Positions 42,217-57,700 of a stretch of DNA of 64,000 nt are shown piece after piece. The notes beneath the pieces are model-generated. The model did no database searches. It was not told the origin of the DNA and was given only the letters and a program-made list of their open reading frames with translations. A program made the translations under genes and the position numbers. Location of the stretch: positions 1,509,132-1,573,131 of the forward strand of contig MU001503.1 in the NCBI GenBank assembly GCA_010093485.1. Direction: 5' to 3'. Numbering within the stretch: position 1 is the stretch's first letter; every line of letters starts with the position of its first letter. The DNA comes from Karstenula rhodostoma CBS 690.94. Its lineage: Eukaryota; Ascomycota; Dothideomycetes; Pleosporales; Didymosphaeriaceae.

Positions 42217-42810
42217 TTTAGATTTTTTAAACTTCTTTAAAGACCTACTAATATTAAATATCTTTAATAGAATTAATTATTATAAAGATTAAATCCTTTT
42301 TAAATAGAAGTATATACTTATTATAAATATACTAAAAATAATATATATATTCTTAGTAAATAGACTTAAAATATAACTAATTACTTACTTATTACTTATA
42401 TTTTATTTATCTAAATCTATCTTTTACTTTTATAGTAAATATTAATTTATATAATATTTCTATTTTAAATAGTCTTTTTTTTCTATTTACTTTATCTTTA
42501 AATAGCTCTATACCTACTATACTACTACCTATAATTAAGTATATAAAAATAAAACTTTTAGTATCTAAATAGTTTATTAATAGAAATCTAAAACCTTTTC
42601 TTTAGAACTATATTAGAACTTACTTTATAAGCTATACTACTAAAGTAATAGTAACTTTTAATTTTAATAAAAAAAACCTTAATAATATTTTAAAAGTAAA
42701 TAACCCCTATTATAATATAATTATAAATAAGATACTATATATACTATTCTAAGGTTACTTATTTATTCTAATATAAAAATAGATACTAGTAACTAAAATC
42801 TCTAATATAT

Positions 42811-42917
42811 ATATATATTATAGAGATTCACTATAAGGTAGGGTAATTTAATAAAGTAGGGGGATAAAAAGGTATATTATACTTTACTAATATATAAATA
42901 AAGGGAAATTAAAAAAG
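42811..42917. repeat. 107-bp dispersed repeat, copy 1
   Basis: Nearly identical in order to 60925-61032 in the same orientation, from ATATATATTATAGAGATT to TAAAAAAG. This copy has lost all CG and almost all CA; the other retains some. It may be the end of a DNA transposon or of another element family. Confidence 0.75.
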
Positions 42918-43294
42918 TAGCTAAGGTATATCTAGTATTTATATATAGGCTAACTAAAAAGGGTATAGTACTAAGCTAGCTAAAATAGAATTAGTATAAA
43001 GCTAACCTAAAATAGAACTAGTATATACCTACTAATATTTAAGAATTCTAATAATAAAGAATTATTAATAGATAAAAAGAATAGTTTTTATTAAGACTAA
43101 AAGAAAAATATATATAGGTAAATACTATTACCTATATTACTTTCTCCTATTCTATACTCTATTAGTTATTAATAGTATATAAAAATATAATTAAAATAGC
43201 TATTATTAATAAGCTATAAATTCTCCTTAATAACGCGATACTTATATAATATAGGTTTACTAGTATAATACTTATATACTAGGATTACCTTATC

Positions 43295-43331
43295 TAGTAG
43301 TAGTAGTAATAATAATAATAATAATAATAGG
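43295..43331. repeat. TAG/TAA microsatellite
   Basis: Run of TAG units passing into TAA units, about 37 bp; the two halves may be one TAG/CAA-type run split by mutation. Confidence 0.8.
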
Positions 43332-46300
43332 TTAGTAATCTACCTATTCCCTATAATCCTAAGAGGTATAGGAGTAGTCTATAATACTAAATAGTACTCC
43401 TATAAAATATATTTTACTATTATAATATACTAGAGTAATAGTAATAAGTTAAGATAGGTTATTACTAAGATAAAGATTAATAAAGAGGTATATATAGGAA
43501 TTAGTAAGGTATTTAAAATATTTTAACTAGACTAGAGGGTAATTAATACTTATAAAATAAAGATAGAAAATAGATAGTAACTAGTATATATATAATAAGA
43601 GCTATAAAAAATTAAAACCTATTATAATAAAAAGGTAACTAAGGAGATAACTAGAGAGAATAAAAAGTTTATAGTAGAGATAATAAGTAAAATAAGTATT
43701 TACTAGATATAAGAGGTCCTATATAGTATAGTAAATATATAAATAAGGATAGAGGTAAAGATAGAAATAAAGATAATAGTATTAGTAAAAAAGTTTTAAA
43801 TTCTATCTTAAGTTCTAAGTATAGAGCCTATAGAGTAATATATAAAAAGTAAAGAATAAAAAATAAAAAATAGAAATAGTAGCTATATAGAATTAGTATT
43901 TAATAATAATAATAGAGGTATATAGTATTTAATTATAAAATACTAAGTATAGGAGCTTAGTATTATATTAATAATAAAATAAGGTAATAAGAATTATAAT
44001 ATAGTTAACTAATATCTAGCTATAATTAGTAGCTTTTAATAGACCTTAACTAGTTCTAGGGAAAGATAGTAATTAAATAAACTTAACTTAGCTAAGTAAG
44101 GATTCTAAATAAATAAATAAAAAGGTAACTAACTAATATTAGTCTCTCTAATATATAACCTCTCTATAAGCTAGAAAATCTATTCTTTTAAATTAAACTT
44201 TTTCTACTAGAACTAGATATCTAGCTATCTAAAAGTACTAAAGAATATCTAGCTAATATTAATAAGATTAAAAAAAAATTAGACCTCTATTAGAATTCTA
44301 AAACTAGAAACTATAAGGAGAAAGAAAATAACTTTAAAGCTAGTCTATAAGTAGCTAGACTATAAAAGTTAAAAAAAATATCTAAACTATATATAGTCTT
44401 TACTAATATTAATATAATTATTCTTAACCTAATTACTTTAAATAAAAAGGACCTAGAGACCTTAAACTACTAAAGTCTAGAATTTACTACTACTTCTAAT
44501 ATATATATAGACTATATTAAGGCTAATATAGTTTTATTTATTATAAAAGCTATAGCTTATAACCTTATCTTATTATATATATAAAGTATAGAACTAGTAA
44601 TAAAAGCTAGTCTAGTAAAATACTAATCTAAATAATAAAATTAATATTATAATAAACTTTTAGATATAGACTTAAAAGGAAAATAGTTATCTATAAACTA
44701 AAATTATAAAATTAAAAAAAACTACTAAAGCTAAGAATTAACTAATATAGATAATAATTAGTAACTTAAATAGTAATAATAGCTTTAAGTTACTCTACTA
44801 GTTTAATACTTCCCCTACTAAGCTAGTACCTACTATTAAATATAATACTAAACTAGTTATTTTAAAAATAAATAGTTAGTAAGGTATAGACTATTTTATT
44901 ATAGATTAATATATTCTAAAAGTAAATACTCTTAGTAAATTTTTCTATAAAGTACTAAATCTTTATTATATAAAATACTAAGCTTACTAGAATAAATATC
45001 TATCCCCTAAGGTTCTAGACCCTAATAAGTTTAATAGTAATAAGACTTAATTTAAGCTATAGTTCTATTTACTAGAAGTTAAGATTAAGTCTAATATAGA
45101 CTATTTTTAGTAAGATACTTTTAAAGAATATACTATAGCTATTACTAATTATATTAATATATAATTAGAAGGCTAAACTTTTAAAATTTTTAATACTTAA
45201 AAATAATAATAATTAACTATATCTCTTATAGATTTATATAACTACCTCTAAGCTATATTTATACTATTAAACTAGAATATTAATACCTATACTAATTTCT
45301 AGAAAATAATACTTCTATCTAAAGAAGATATAAACTTATTTATTATATAATATAATATATTTATAAACTAGACTAGGTTTTATTCTAATAATTCTAAAGA
45401 GATACTCTATAAGAAACTCTATATAAAACTTATTAACTAGTTTATCTAGAATACTATTAACTCTATTATAGACTATAATAAATTTTATACTATTATTTAT
45501 AAGCTATATAAAGCCTTTAAGTATAACTATTAAACTAATTATAACTAACTTACTCCTTTTACCCTATACTATTATAAGGAATTTTTATTATAAATAATTA
45601 TTTTAGTCTCTTATTATACTATAGGACTACCTAAAGATACTATAATAAAATTAATTTTAAAGTATTAATTTACTAATACTAGATATAAATACTCTAGGGA
45701 GTAATATTATAAAAATTAGGTATATTATAACTACCTCTCTAAGAATTATATTTACTATAATTACCCTATTAAATTTTATAATAGGTATACTATCGCTACT
45801 ATTATAAAAGTTTAAAAAGAGAATAAAATTTATTTTTTTCTAGAATTTAATAATAAATATACTTCTAATAAAGACTTTAAGTTAGATTTTAAGTTAGAAA
45901 ATTAGAAGTACTAATTAACTCTAGACTAGTACCCCTAATAGAAGTAGTAGGTATAGAATTAATTAATTTATAGAAACTAGTATTCCACCCTAAGAAGTAT
46001 TATACTAATTTTAAAAATATTTAAATTTCTAACTTATTTAGGGGAATACCTTTTATACTTCTTATAATATTCTAAAATAATAAATATAAGATTTATATAT
46101 ATAGTTTTATTAATTCTAGTATATTTATATATAATCTTATTACCTTATAGCTAGAGAAAGTACTAAGGTACTAACTTAGTATTAAGTTAATATAGCTTAA
46201 ATATCTAATCCCTCTTAAGAGTTTTACTAATAAGAAGGCTATTTTAGTTAATTACTATTTTTAAGTAGTACTTAATATTAATAGATACCCTATAACTATA

Positions 46301-49300
46301 TAGTTTATTCTATATAAAATAAGAGACTATAATTTTATTATAGAATAAAAATTCTTTAAAAATACTAAAATACTAATTAATTATTATAACTAGTACTTAA
46401 TATAACTAGATAATATACTATTATAGGTTATTACTCTACTTATAATACTATACTACCTACTTCTACTAGTTAATAAAAAATACTAGTTTAATACTAACTA
46501 ATAGAATACTAACTTTAAGAAAGAGAATATTTAACTTTAATAAGTATAATTACTTTATAGGGAATACTCTTTTATAAAGGAGTTTAAAATTCTTATAGAG
46601 TTTATAATATTATCTATCTCTCTAGTATAGACTATTCTCTAGAACTATAGTAATTATTAACTACCTTTAATAGAGTTTATTCTAAATAAGGACTTTATTA
46701 TAATATATTATATATTTTTAAATAAGGATAGTAATAAAGCTAAACTACTAGAGTCTAGAAATAAAAGTTAGTAATTAGCTAAGTTTAGTATTAAAGATAA
46801 TACCCTAGTATATAAATATAGTAATAAATTACTATATAATAATAAATTATTACTAAAGGAATTAACTACCTCTACTAAGCCTAATTCTATTAAAGACCTT
46901 AGTAAATAAGTTACTAAGAAACTCTTATAAAAGCTAAGGATTAAATTAAAAAACTATCTAAAGAACTAAGTTATTACTATTTTCTACCCTATAGAGTAGT
47001 TTTAATATAAGGAAGATTTATATAAGATAAATAAAATACTATTTAATTTAAAGCTACTACTTCTAGAGAAACCCCCTAAGTATTAAATACTAATAAGGGA
47101 ATAGCTCCTTAAAATTAGTATTAATATTTTAATTATCTTTACTATAGTATTTATAATTAGTATATAAGATATAGAGATTAGCTCTATTAGTTAATATAAA
47201 TTACTTAAACTTATAAAAGTTAAGTATTATAAAAAGAAAGCTATAGTTAACTTTCTAAAAAAGTTTTAAAAATAGCTACTAGTAGAACTTAAAGCTAAGC
47301 TTCCCTATTATAAATAGGTAGGGATAGATATTTCTTATTTTAATAAATAAAAGGTAAATATCTTATCCCTATAATAAGAAAGTATTAATTATAATATTAT
47401 TTTTACTAAGAATATTAATATTTTAAAAACCTCTCTACTATATTCTATATCCTTTAATAAGCTAGAATTACTATACCTATATATTTAGAATATATTAAAA
47501 AAAGGATTTATCTCTTTTAGTAATATTAGTTTTACCTCCCCTATCTTATATATAAAGAAGTCTAAAGGAGGGTAGTATTTTTATATTAATTATAGAAGGC
47601 TTAATAATATTATTAAAAAGAATATTACTTTTATACTACTATTAAAGGAAACTCTTATATACCTATTTAGGGTATATATATTTACTAAACTAAACCTATA
47701 ATAAGCCTTTTACTATATATAATTTATTAAATATACCTCTAACCTCTCTATATTTTAAATTTAATATAATAATTTTAAGTATAATATTCTTCCTTTTAGT
47801 ATAACTAATAGACTAGTATTATTCTAATATTTTATTAATATAATTCTAGCTAATATAATTAATTTAATTTATATAGTTTATATTAATAATATCCTTATCT
47901 ACTCTAAGGACCCTCTAGAGTATAAGGCTTATATATTTAAAATTATTAAATAGTAAAAAAGTACTACCTCTATTATAATATTAAGAAAAGTAAATTTATT
48001 ATTTAAGAAGTTAAATTTCTAGACTTTATTATTACTACTAATAGGATCTATAAGGACCCTAAGAAGGAAACTATAATATAAAACTAGAAAGAGCCTACTA
48101 GCCTCTATACCCTCTAATCCTTTTTAGAATTCTATAATTACTATTAGGCCTATCTTAAAAACTATAGATATATTATTTAACCCCTTACTAAGCTAACTAA
48201 AAAAGGTATTTAGTATAAGTTTAAAAATAAGAAATATACTATTTTTTAAGTTATAAAGAACCTTCTCTACTTAAATAATTTTATTATATAGTATTCCCCC
48301 TACTATAAGATATAGATAAAGACTAATACTAGTAATAATATTATTATAGAAGCTATTTTATAAATATAAAATAATAGAATCTAGAAACTTTTTAGTTTCT
48401 ACTTATATAAAATAAAACTAGTAGAAATAAATTATAATATTTATAATAAGGAAATACTTATTATTATAGATAGGTTATATATATAGTATATCTAGTTTAT
48501 TAGTCTATAATTAGAAAAGTTATTTACTATTATTATAGACTATTATATACTTAAATACTTCTTTATAAAATAAAAACTTATACTCTACTAGACTTATTAA
48601 TTAGAAGTATTATTTTAGTATAATTATATAATTATATTTTATTCTAGATTTATAAATATTATAACTAATATACTATTATAGAAATAGAAAGAACTAGTTA
48701 TATAGAAGATAAAAGCTAAATTAGTTTATATAATATATTTCTTCCCCTAATAATAGAATATTACTAATAATAATACTAATAATAAGAACTATAAAATAGT
48801 AGTATTAGTTACTACTACTAAGCTAAACTAGTAAAATAAGGAGGCTAAATTATAAAACTTTTTTATTATACTAGTAAATTACTTATTTAAAGTAAATTAT
48901 ACTAATCTAATCTTAGAACTACTTTAAAAGGCTACTTTTAAACTAAATAGTAAATATAATAGAATACCTTTTAAACTTCTTTTATACTAAGACTATCTAG
49001 TTATTCCTAAAACTAGTTAGTTTTAAATAATCCTTATTAATATAGTTTACTTTTACTAGATAACTATATACCCTAGTATTAAAAAAATTTATAAATTTAT
49101 TTAAAAATTATACTATTAAAACTATATATATATAGATATTAAATAGTTTATATATAATTATAAGATTTACTACTAGACTAAACCCCCTTATAATAAAAAA
49201 CTAGGCCTATTCTAATTACTATCTATTCTAGAGGCTATATAGTAAAATATCTCTATAGATTTTAAGAACTTTTTACTAAACTAAAAGGGCTTTAATAATA

Positions 49301-50930
49301 TTATAGTTTATATATACTACCTAAATAAATATACCTTTTTACTACTATATTATAAGATAATTACTATAGAATAGACTACCTCTCTTTACTACTAGTATAT
49401 CTAGAGAATTTTTAGTATCTCTAAATTTATTATATTAAATTAAAGGCTATAGTTTACTTCTAATTTTACTAGTAAACTATATTACCTTATAGATATATAG
49501 TAGAAATTTATATTTATAAGTTATATTTAAATAGATAGCTAAATTAAGATATATAATAAATATATTAACTAGTATCTTTATTTATTTATTAATAAATTTT
49601 AGAATAACTAGTTAGATTTACTCTCTTTAATAGACTAGGTATAAGCCTCTTTATTTAATAAATCTATTAGTTTCTCTCTATATAAAATTAAATTTAACTA
49701 TAAAACTAAAGTTTTTTAGAACTAAAAAAATAGAATTAGATTACCTAAGAACTTCCCTAATAATATTAATTCTAAATAAATTTATAAGTTTATTATTACT
49801 TATCTTAAAACTATTACTTAGATCTATAACTAGACCTATTAGAACCTTATTATAATATAAGATTTAATAGTAAAATAAGCTAATAAATACTATTAACTAT
49901 TTAATTTTATTATTAATAATTTTATTTATATTACTCTAAAAGGCTTTTTAATATTATATCCCTTTATTAAGTTTAATAAGTAAATATATAGTCTATACTA
50001 TATTATAGAGATAAAAGAATTATCTTATAAATTTAAATTACTATTATATATAAAAGTTTATTTAGTATTTTATATAGACTATCTTTAAAAAGTATCTAAT
50101 AATCTACTTTTTAAATAATACTAACTATAGAAACTACTAACTAAAGTTAATAATACTTTTAAATAAAAGGTATTACTTATTTATAATAACTAACTAAGCT
50201 AGGGAAAACTCTAGTACTAAGTAGTATAGTAAAACTATAATTTAAATAATATATAATATCTAATATTTAACTTTAAAAATACTCTAAAACTAATAAGTAA
50301 CTTTTATAATACTAATTCTTAGATAGCTAGGCCCCCTAAGTATTTAAATACTTAAAAGAAAGCTATTCTTAATAAAGTATTCTTAAATAGTAATTTTAAA
50401 AATAATATACCTATTAAGATAGATAGTTAATAAAAAATTACTTAAAAATAGGCTAGTTAGTATAGTAGCTTAATCTAGATAATTTATTTAGTATTTATAA
50501 AGTATACTTATCTTATACTTTTTAGTACTATAAAGGATTAAGCTTTATATATTAAATACTTTAAGTCTTTAACTATAAATAAAAAATTTAAGGTTTTAAA
50601 CTAAATTTTAACCTTTTCTTATAAAATTAAAGAACTCTATATAATATATATATAATAGTATATAATTAATTACTTAGAAAAATTTTAAATAAAGATATTT
50701 TTATATAGGAAATTATAGAGCCCTATATAATTATACTAAAGTAGGATACTCTAATCTAGTCTATAACTATATAAATTTAATAGAAAAATTTTTAAGGATA
50801 TAAAAAATAATTTTTTTTATTTTTATTTTTTTCTTTTTAAACTAATTTTTTTTTTTTTTTTTTTTATAGATATAGGTATTTTTATAGTTCTTAGAAACTA
50901 TTAAGACTCTAGATCGCGCTTAGAGAGGGG

Positions 50931-51179
50931 TAGTATAAGGGTTAATTTAACCTAAAATTAAATTCCTTTATAAGATATTTATCTACTTTTAAGCTTAGGC
51001 CTTATCTAGTAACCTATATATAGATTAGTTAGTAGATCTTAAATATTTAGTATATAAAGAGTCTCTTTTTAGAATCCTCTATATTTTAGTATTTTAAGTT
51101 TAGTCTTAATTTATATAATTTCTTTTATCTATTTAATTCTAAGAGTATTTACCTTACTTAGCTATATTCTAGCCTTATA
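50931..51179 (+). repeat. Right LTR of the Gypsy element
   Basis: Partner of 41603-41851, same length and orientation, directly after a purine tract. Confidence 0.8.
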
Positions 51180-51526
51180 ATTATATATTTAATATTTATA
51201 TTATTATTTTATTATTAAAGATATATTAATAATATTATTATAAGTCTATTATATAGATATTTATATTTATATATAAATTATTAATTATATACTATATAGG
51301 TATTAGTAGTAGTCTAAAAGATAAATTATAGAAATAACTATTTATATTATTTAATTAATTTTATAAGTATATTATTATATTATTTTACTATAATAAATTT
51401 AAGGCCTACTTCTAAAAGACTATATTATTTATTAAACTAGTATAAAATTTAAAAGGGAATTTTATATTTCTTTTTATAATTTATAGAAACTATTTTAGTA
51501 TTTACTATACTTAGTATATAAATAGT
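51180..51526. other. AT-rich spacer between Gypsy and Copia elements
   Basis: About 350 bp of AT-rich DNA with no recognisable element, ending in ATAGT, the left target duplication of the Copia element. Confidence 0.5.
51522..51526. repeat. Target site duplication of Copia element (left)
   Basis: ATAGT directly before the left LTR; the same five bases follow the right LTR at 58756-58760. Confidence 0.75.
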
Positions 51527-51732
51527 TATTAAGAATATAAATAATACTTAGTAATATTAAAATTTATAAAGCTCTAATTAGCCGCGATAAGGGGTACTTT
51601 AACCTAAGTACTAAACTAATTTAGGATAAGTATAATATATAACTAGTCTTTCTAGTAATCTTTTCTTATATAATAATCTAATTAATTCGCTCCCTAAATA
51701 AAGGGATATTTAAACTCCTTTTCTCTACTATA
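51527..51732 (+). repeat. Left LTR of the Copia element
   Basis: 206 bp, same length as the right copy. It retains a GCCGCGATAAGG segment where the right copy reads GTTATAATAAGG, which shows transition-type change. Confidence 0.85.
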
Positions 51733-54700
51733 GTTATAAGCCTAGTACTTAGAATATAGAATAATTCTCCCTATATACTTTACTATTTAAATAAACCCTC
51801 TTAGGTTTTTCTATTATACTAAAAGCCTTCTTTATTTAATAAAACTATAAGTAATTTAACTATTCTAATTACTTAAACCTAGCTTATTAATTAAATAAGC
51901 TAGCCTTATTAGTTTATAAGCTTATATTTCTAAGTAAACTCTAAAGGTATTTAGTTTAAAATTAATCTAGATAGTCTAATAGTCCCCTTAATTAAGAATA
52001 ATTACCTTATTTAACTAGTTATTTTAGAGGAACTATACTAACTAGTTACTTTAGATAATCTTAAAGATTATAAGTAGAAGCTTAAATTATATAAAAAGGA
52101 TAAAGAAAGCTATATTTTAAGAATTATAGAATATTATACTATAGTCTCTAACTAGTAGATATATTATTCTAAGCTATAAAATCTCTAGAACTAGATTTAT
52201 ACTACTATCTCCTAAGATCTCCTTACTCTAGTAATAATTAATATAGTTAAAAATAATAAATCTACCTTATAATATCTACTTTATATACTAAAGAATAATC
52301 TAGTACTTACTAAAAAAGTAATTAAAAATTTTATTTAAGTATAATATTATACTTATCTTAATAAAGTAAAAAGTAGATAGTAAAATCTAGAGACCTAGTT
52401 TAAAGAATAGTAACTCCTCTATTATAAAGTAATTATATACTTAGTTAAAAAAACTAAAGAAGTACTTATAATCTATAATTTCCTTAAAGCTTTAAATAAG
52501 AAGATTACCCCTAAGTAGTTCTACTTAATTAAGTAATAAATTCTACTTAATAAGATACTTAAAAGGCCTATAATAATACTTTTTAAAATTAGAAAAATAT
52601 TTTTAGTACTAATCTAAAAATAATTACTCTACTCTAATTATAAAAGGACTAGTATCTATATAATATTTAGTAGTTAGACTACTAAGCCTAGTAGGGAATT
52701 ATTTAATAATATATAAAATAATAATTATTTTAACTACCCCTATAAAAATATCTAATATAAATAGTAACTAATTAAATACTAATACTTATAGATAGCTATT
52801 ACTAGTACTCTAATTAATAGATTCTAAGTATTTAATCTTTCTAATAAAGAGTAAAATAAGATTTTAAACTATTTAAAATTTTTATAATAGTTAAAACTAT
52901 AGACTAAAATTAATAGTATTAATTAAAAAATAAGTAATAAAAAGTAGCTTACTATTAATTACTCTAGTAGTATTATAGTAGCTTTTATTAATCTAATTAA
53001 CTTTCTAAGTAAAGTCTCTAAGAATAGAATCTATAATATAATATAGAATCTTTATCTACTTTTTAAGAGTATAATTCTAGATAGTATAGCTATTATTTAC
53101 CTTATTAATAATTAGAATCTTCTAGTTACTAGTTCTTTTAAAAAAGCGACTATAGAAGACTAAGTTAAAGTAGAAACTTAAGTTCTACCTATTTTAAAAA
53201 TAGGAAATTACCTAATTAAGAATATTTTTTATAGTAAGAATAGAAAATAATTAGAAAATCTACTACTTAAAAATATAAAGGTAGTTAAGAACTTTTATAT
53301 AAATATTATCTTAGAAACTTAATTTAAAAAAGTTAGTATTTAATATCTTAGTTTAAATAATACCCTAAGAATTAGAATAATTAAATAAAGTATTATAATA
53401 GTAGACCTATAGTATAAGTATAACTTTATTTTTTTTAAATATAAGCCTATATACTTTTATCCTACTATTATAAATATAATTTAATTATCTAGACTATTAA
53501 AAGAGAATATCTCCTCTTTAGATAGTAAAAAACTATAGTATAAGTAATTAGAATACCTTAGAAAAAAAGTTTTATAAGCTCTAGTTTCTAGCGTATATAG
53601 TATATTAATTAAAGAAATATAATAATAAGAATATAAATATTATATAATTATATATATAAGTAAGGTAATTTTATAATAACTATATAAGTATTTACTATAT
53701 CTATTTTACTATATTATATAGAACCTATTTAATATAGAGTAAAGGTAAATATTTAAATTCTAAATTCTTATAATAAAGGAAGAATTTAGTAGAAAGTTTT
53801 ATAATTTTAATCTATAAAGGAAAACGCTTTTAGAAATTCTATAATTAATAAAATACCTATTAATCTTTATAAAGAATAAGTACTAGCTCTAAATTATATA
53901 AATCTAGTAGGATAATAATATAATAATATTCCTATAATAAGGGATATCGCGATATAAGGAATAGGTAATTAAAAAAAAAATTATAATTAACCCTTTACTA
54001 TCTTATATATATAAAACTAATAGTTTAGTAGAGTAAGCTAGAAAAGAGCTAATTAAATAAATAGTAAAAATAAGATCTAGTATAAATCTACTAATAAAGT
54101 TATAGCTAGAAATTATAAATATAATAGTCTAGTTATATAATATAAGCCTAAGTATAGTATATAACTTTTAATTACTAAATAAAGTATTAAATAGTTAGTT
54201 CTAATAGTACTTTTAGTACTATAAGCTTATAATTATATAATATATAATAGTAGATTTCTACTTAGACTAGAATAGAATTTATACCTATAAATACTAAGTA
54301 TATCCTCTAATAAAGAATCACGAAGCTAGGTATAATAAAAGGGGATTTAAAATAAATTTAAAAGCTTATATTAGGTATTTAATAGGCTATTAAACTTCTA
54401 ATATCTATAGAATATAGATTTCTATACTTAATTAAGTAATTATAACTAGAAATATTATATTTAATAAGATAATCTTCTACTAGGGAGTATATAAAGTTAA
54501 GCTTTTAAAGGTAAAAACTTTAAGAATTATAGAAAGTATTTATAAGGATAAGATTAATAATTTAAAAGATATATTTAATATAATTAATTTTACTTCTAGC
54601 TTAAATAAGTATATAAGTACTATAAAAATTAAGGATATTAAATAACTATTTAGAGGTAAAGGATTAAAATAAATAGATTCTAAGAATAGCTAGCTAAGAA

Positions 54701-57700
54701 ATTAAAAAGTAATAATACTAACTACTATATAAGTTATAAGTATAGCTAGCTAGTAGCTAGAAATTTATATAAACTAAAATTTAAGTATAGAACTTATAAC
54801 CCTAGATATAATACTATAGCTAGATATTATAGAAACTAATTAATATAATTATAAAAATACTAGAAACTACTAGAATTAGAATTTAACTAGAAGAGCTAGT
54901 AAACTAGAGCTTTAGGATAATACTTCTCTAGAGTAGGAGCTTTAAAATCCTATTACTATCTCTTAACCTAGTATAACTAACTCTATACTACTAAATAAAA
55001 TAAAAAATCTATTAGTAAACTAAAGATAATAGTATATTTTCCTTATAGTAAGTAGGATAAATAGATAACTTTAAGAAAAGGTACCTAAAATTAACTAACT
55101 AATAAGTAGGTATTTACTAGTTTAAAAGTTAAGATAATAAAATATAGATTATAATAATTAACTAGAAAGTAGATTAAATTTTAGTATATATATACTAATA
55201 GTAAATCTATTTTTAAAAGATAGTTTCTAGATTAACTTTATATATATATTTATACTAGAAGTAGATAAAACCTAGAATAAGTATAAAAATTATAAAATAC
55301 TAAATATAATAATTATAGTAGCTATATTTAAAAAATTAAAACTAGTAATATTACTAGTTTATCTATATAAAGATAAGTTACTACTAGAATTAATACTCTA
55401 GAAATATCTACTTTTCTATCTTTTAGAAAAGCTATTTAAATAGACTATAATTAAAGAAATTACTATTCTATAGTAGAAAGGAACTTAAATAAAACTACTC
55501 TAATTATAAGTAATAGAATATCTACTTCTATTAAAATAGATATTTATATATAAATTTAATTAGAATAGTTAGTTTAAAAACTATAAAGCTTATATTATAG
55601 TTAGAGGGGATTTTTAATTAAAAAATATCCTATACTTAATCTATACTACTATATTTATAGTAAGGTTATTCTAAGTAGTAATAATAATTACTATAAAGTT
55701 TAATCTTAAGATTAAATAATATAATATTATAGAAGTATTTTTAAATACTATAATTATAATAGATAATTCTATAACCTATAAATTTCTAAATAGGTTTAAG
55801 ATACTAGAAATATATATAAGATTAAATTAAGCTCTTTATAGTTTAAGAGACTTACTACTTCTCTAATATAAAGAGTTTTCCCGCTTACTTAGAGTTAAAG
55901 GGCTTAAAATTTTAAAGGAAGAGTCTTATTTATTCCTTTCTAGAGATTAGAAAATCCTAGTACTATTCTATATAGATAATATACTACTTCTATATTATAA
56001 TAACTATAAAAAGTAAATTTAAATACTATAAAATAAGGTTATAAATAAATATAAAATTAAAGATAAAAAACTAGTTAAGTAGTTTTTTAAAGTATAAGTA
56101 ATTAGAAACTAAGATAATTAGATAATTATATTTATATATAATATATATATTAATAAGATTATAAAAAGATTTAAGTTTTATAAAACTAGTAGCTTCCTAT
56201 CTACTCCTCTCTTAATTAATAAGTTTAAAAAGAGTAAAGGTAAAGTATTACTATAGTAGATTAAGAGTTATTAAGAAAAAATTAGATTAGTATTATATAT
56301 AGTAATTATATTATAACTAGATATTATATTTACTATATTAAAGCTATTCTTATTCCTTACTAACCTAAGTATAAAATATAAAGTAGTAGTTAATTAAATA
56401 ATTTTATACCTCTATAGGATACACTAGAAAGTAATTTAGTTTAGTAGATATAATAGTCTAAACCTATTTATTTATAAAAATATATCTTTTATAGATAATC
56501 TATTAATAAAATAATTATTTTATAGATATATTACTCTACTATTTAGTAGTACTATTCTATAAAAGGTAGTTTACTAAAATATAATTATAACTTTAACTAT
56601 AAAAGTAAAGCTTCTTACTCTAAAGTATATTAGTAAAAAAGTAATAGTTTTAAAGTACTTTTTTACTAAACTTATACTAGACTTAGAATTACTCTAGTAA
56701 ATCTACTATAATAACTAGTAGATAATTAAACTAGTAATTAGAAAAAATAAAAAGATTACTATATACTTTTACTATATTAATATCTAGAATATATAACTAT
56801 AATAAGAGTATATAAAAGAATTATTTAAAGTTTTATATTTTAAAATAAGTAAAATACCTATAAATAATTTAATAAAAGTATTATTAAAATAGTAGTTTAC
56901 TAAATTTATATAGTTACTTAATCTTTAAGATATAAGTTTTATAATTATAGATATAGAAAAAGTAAAGTAAGTAGAGATTTATTAGATTTAATTATAAAAA
57001 GTACTTTTTAACTAAAAAAATAAAAGAAAAATAAAAGAAAAATAAAAGAAATCTATTTTATTTAAATATATTAAGTATTTAATTAAAGAACTTATAAAGC
57101 TAAATATACTACTATACTTCTAATATATTAGAGTACTTAAAATACCTATATATAAAACTACCCTAACTATAAATAAAAAATTCTTTAATTTTAAAAAACC
57201 TATTATAACTATATAGATACTTTTTAGGGTAATTAAAGTTAGGCTACTACTAATCTATACTATAATAACTAATACTTAAATCTACTTTATAGAGCTACTA
57301 TAAAGTATAATACTTATAAGGAGTAAATATACTATACTTAAAAATATATATAATTTCCTATAAGTCTATCTTCTAACTATTTATAAAATAAACCTATTAG
57401 AAAATAAATAAAGTAGAGATAGAAGTAGTAAAAGTAGGGATAAAAGTAAAAGGAGTAGGGATAAAAGTAGGGATAGAAATAGGTAAAAGTAAAATAGAAG
57501 TAGGTAAAGTAGGGATAAAAATAGAGGAAATAGAAAAAGAGCTAATTATTAAATAGAGGTTCTATAAAAATATAAAAAAGGTTTTTTAACTTTTATTCTA
57601 ATTTTTTAGTATAACTTAAATATACTACTATAAATAATTAACCTTATAAGCCTATATATAGTTAGTAAAAATCTAAGTAATAAAAAAAATAAAGGAAGTT

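Larger units (their letters stand above)
41603..51179 (+). mobile_element. Gypsy-type LTR retrotransposon, RIP-inactivated
   Basis: Flanked by two direct 249-bp repeats (41603-41851 and 50931-51179) beginning TA(T/G)TATAAGG and ending near TTATA. A purine tract (AGAGAGGGG) lies just before the right copy, as expected for plus-strand priming. Inside, about 47515-47945 still reads as a Gypsy reverse transcriptase through stops: SPILYIKKSKGG, YINYRRLN, LPFSITN and YINNILIYSKD, where the YxDD Asp has become Asn by a G-to-A change. Gag-like sequence lies around 44990-45900 and integrase-like sequence downstream of the RT. At 9.6 kb it is longer than usual for Gypsy, so other elements or repeats may be nested in its left part. 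It is dead: every frame is full of stops. Confidence 0.8.

Noticed and set aside
43295..43331. CRISPR-like or regular array
   Set aside because: Simple TAG/TAA microsatellite; no spacers. The other tandem arrays in the block also lack unique spacers.
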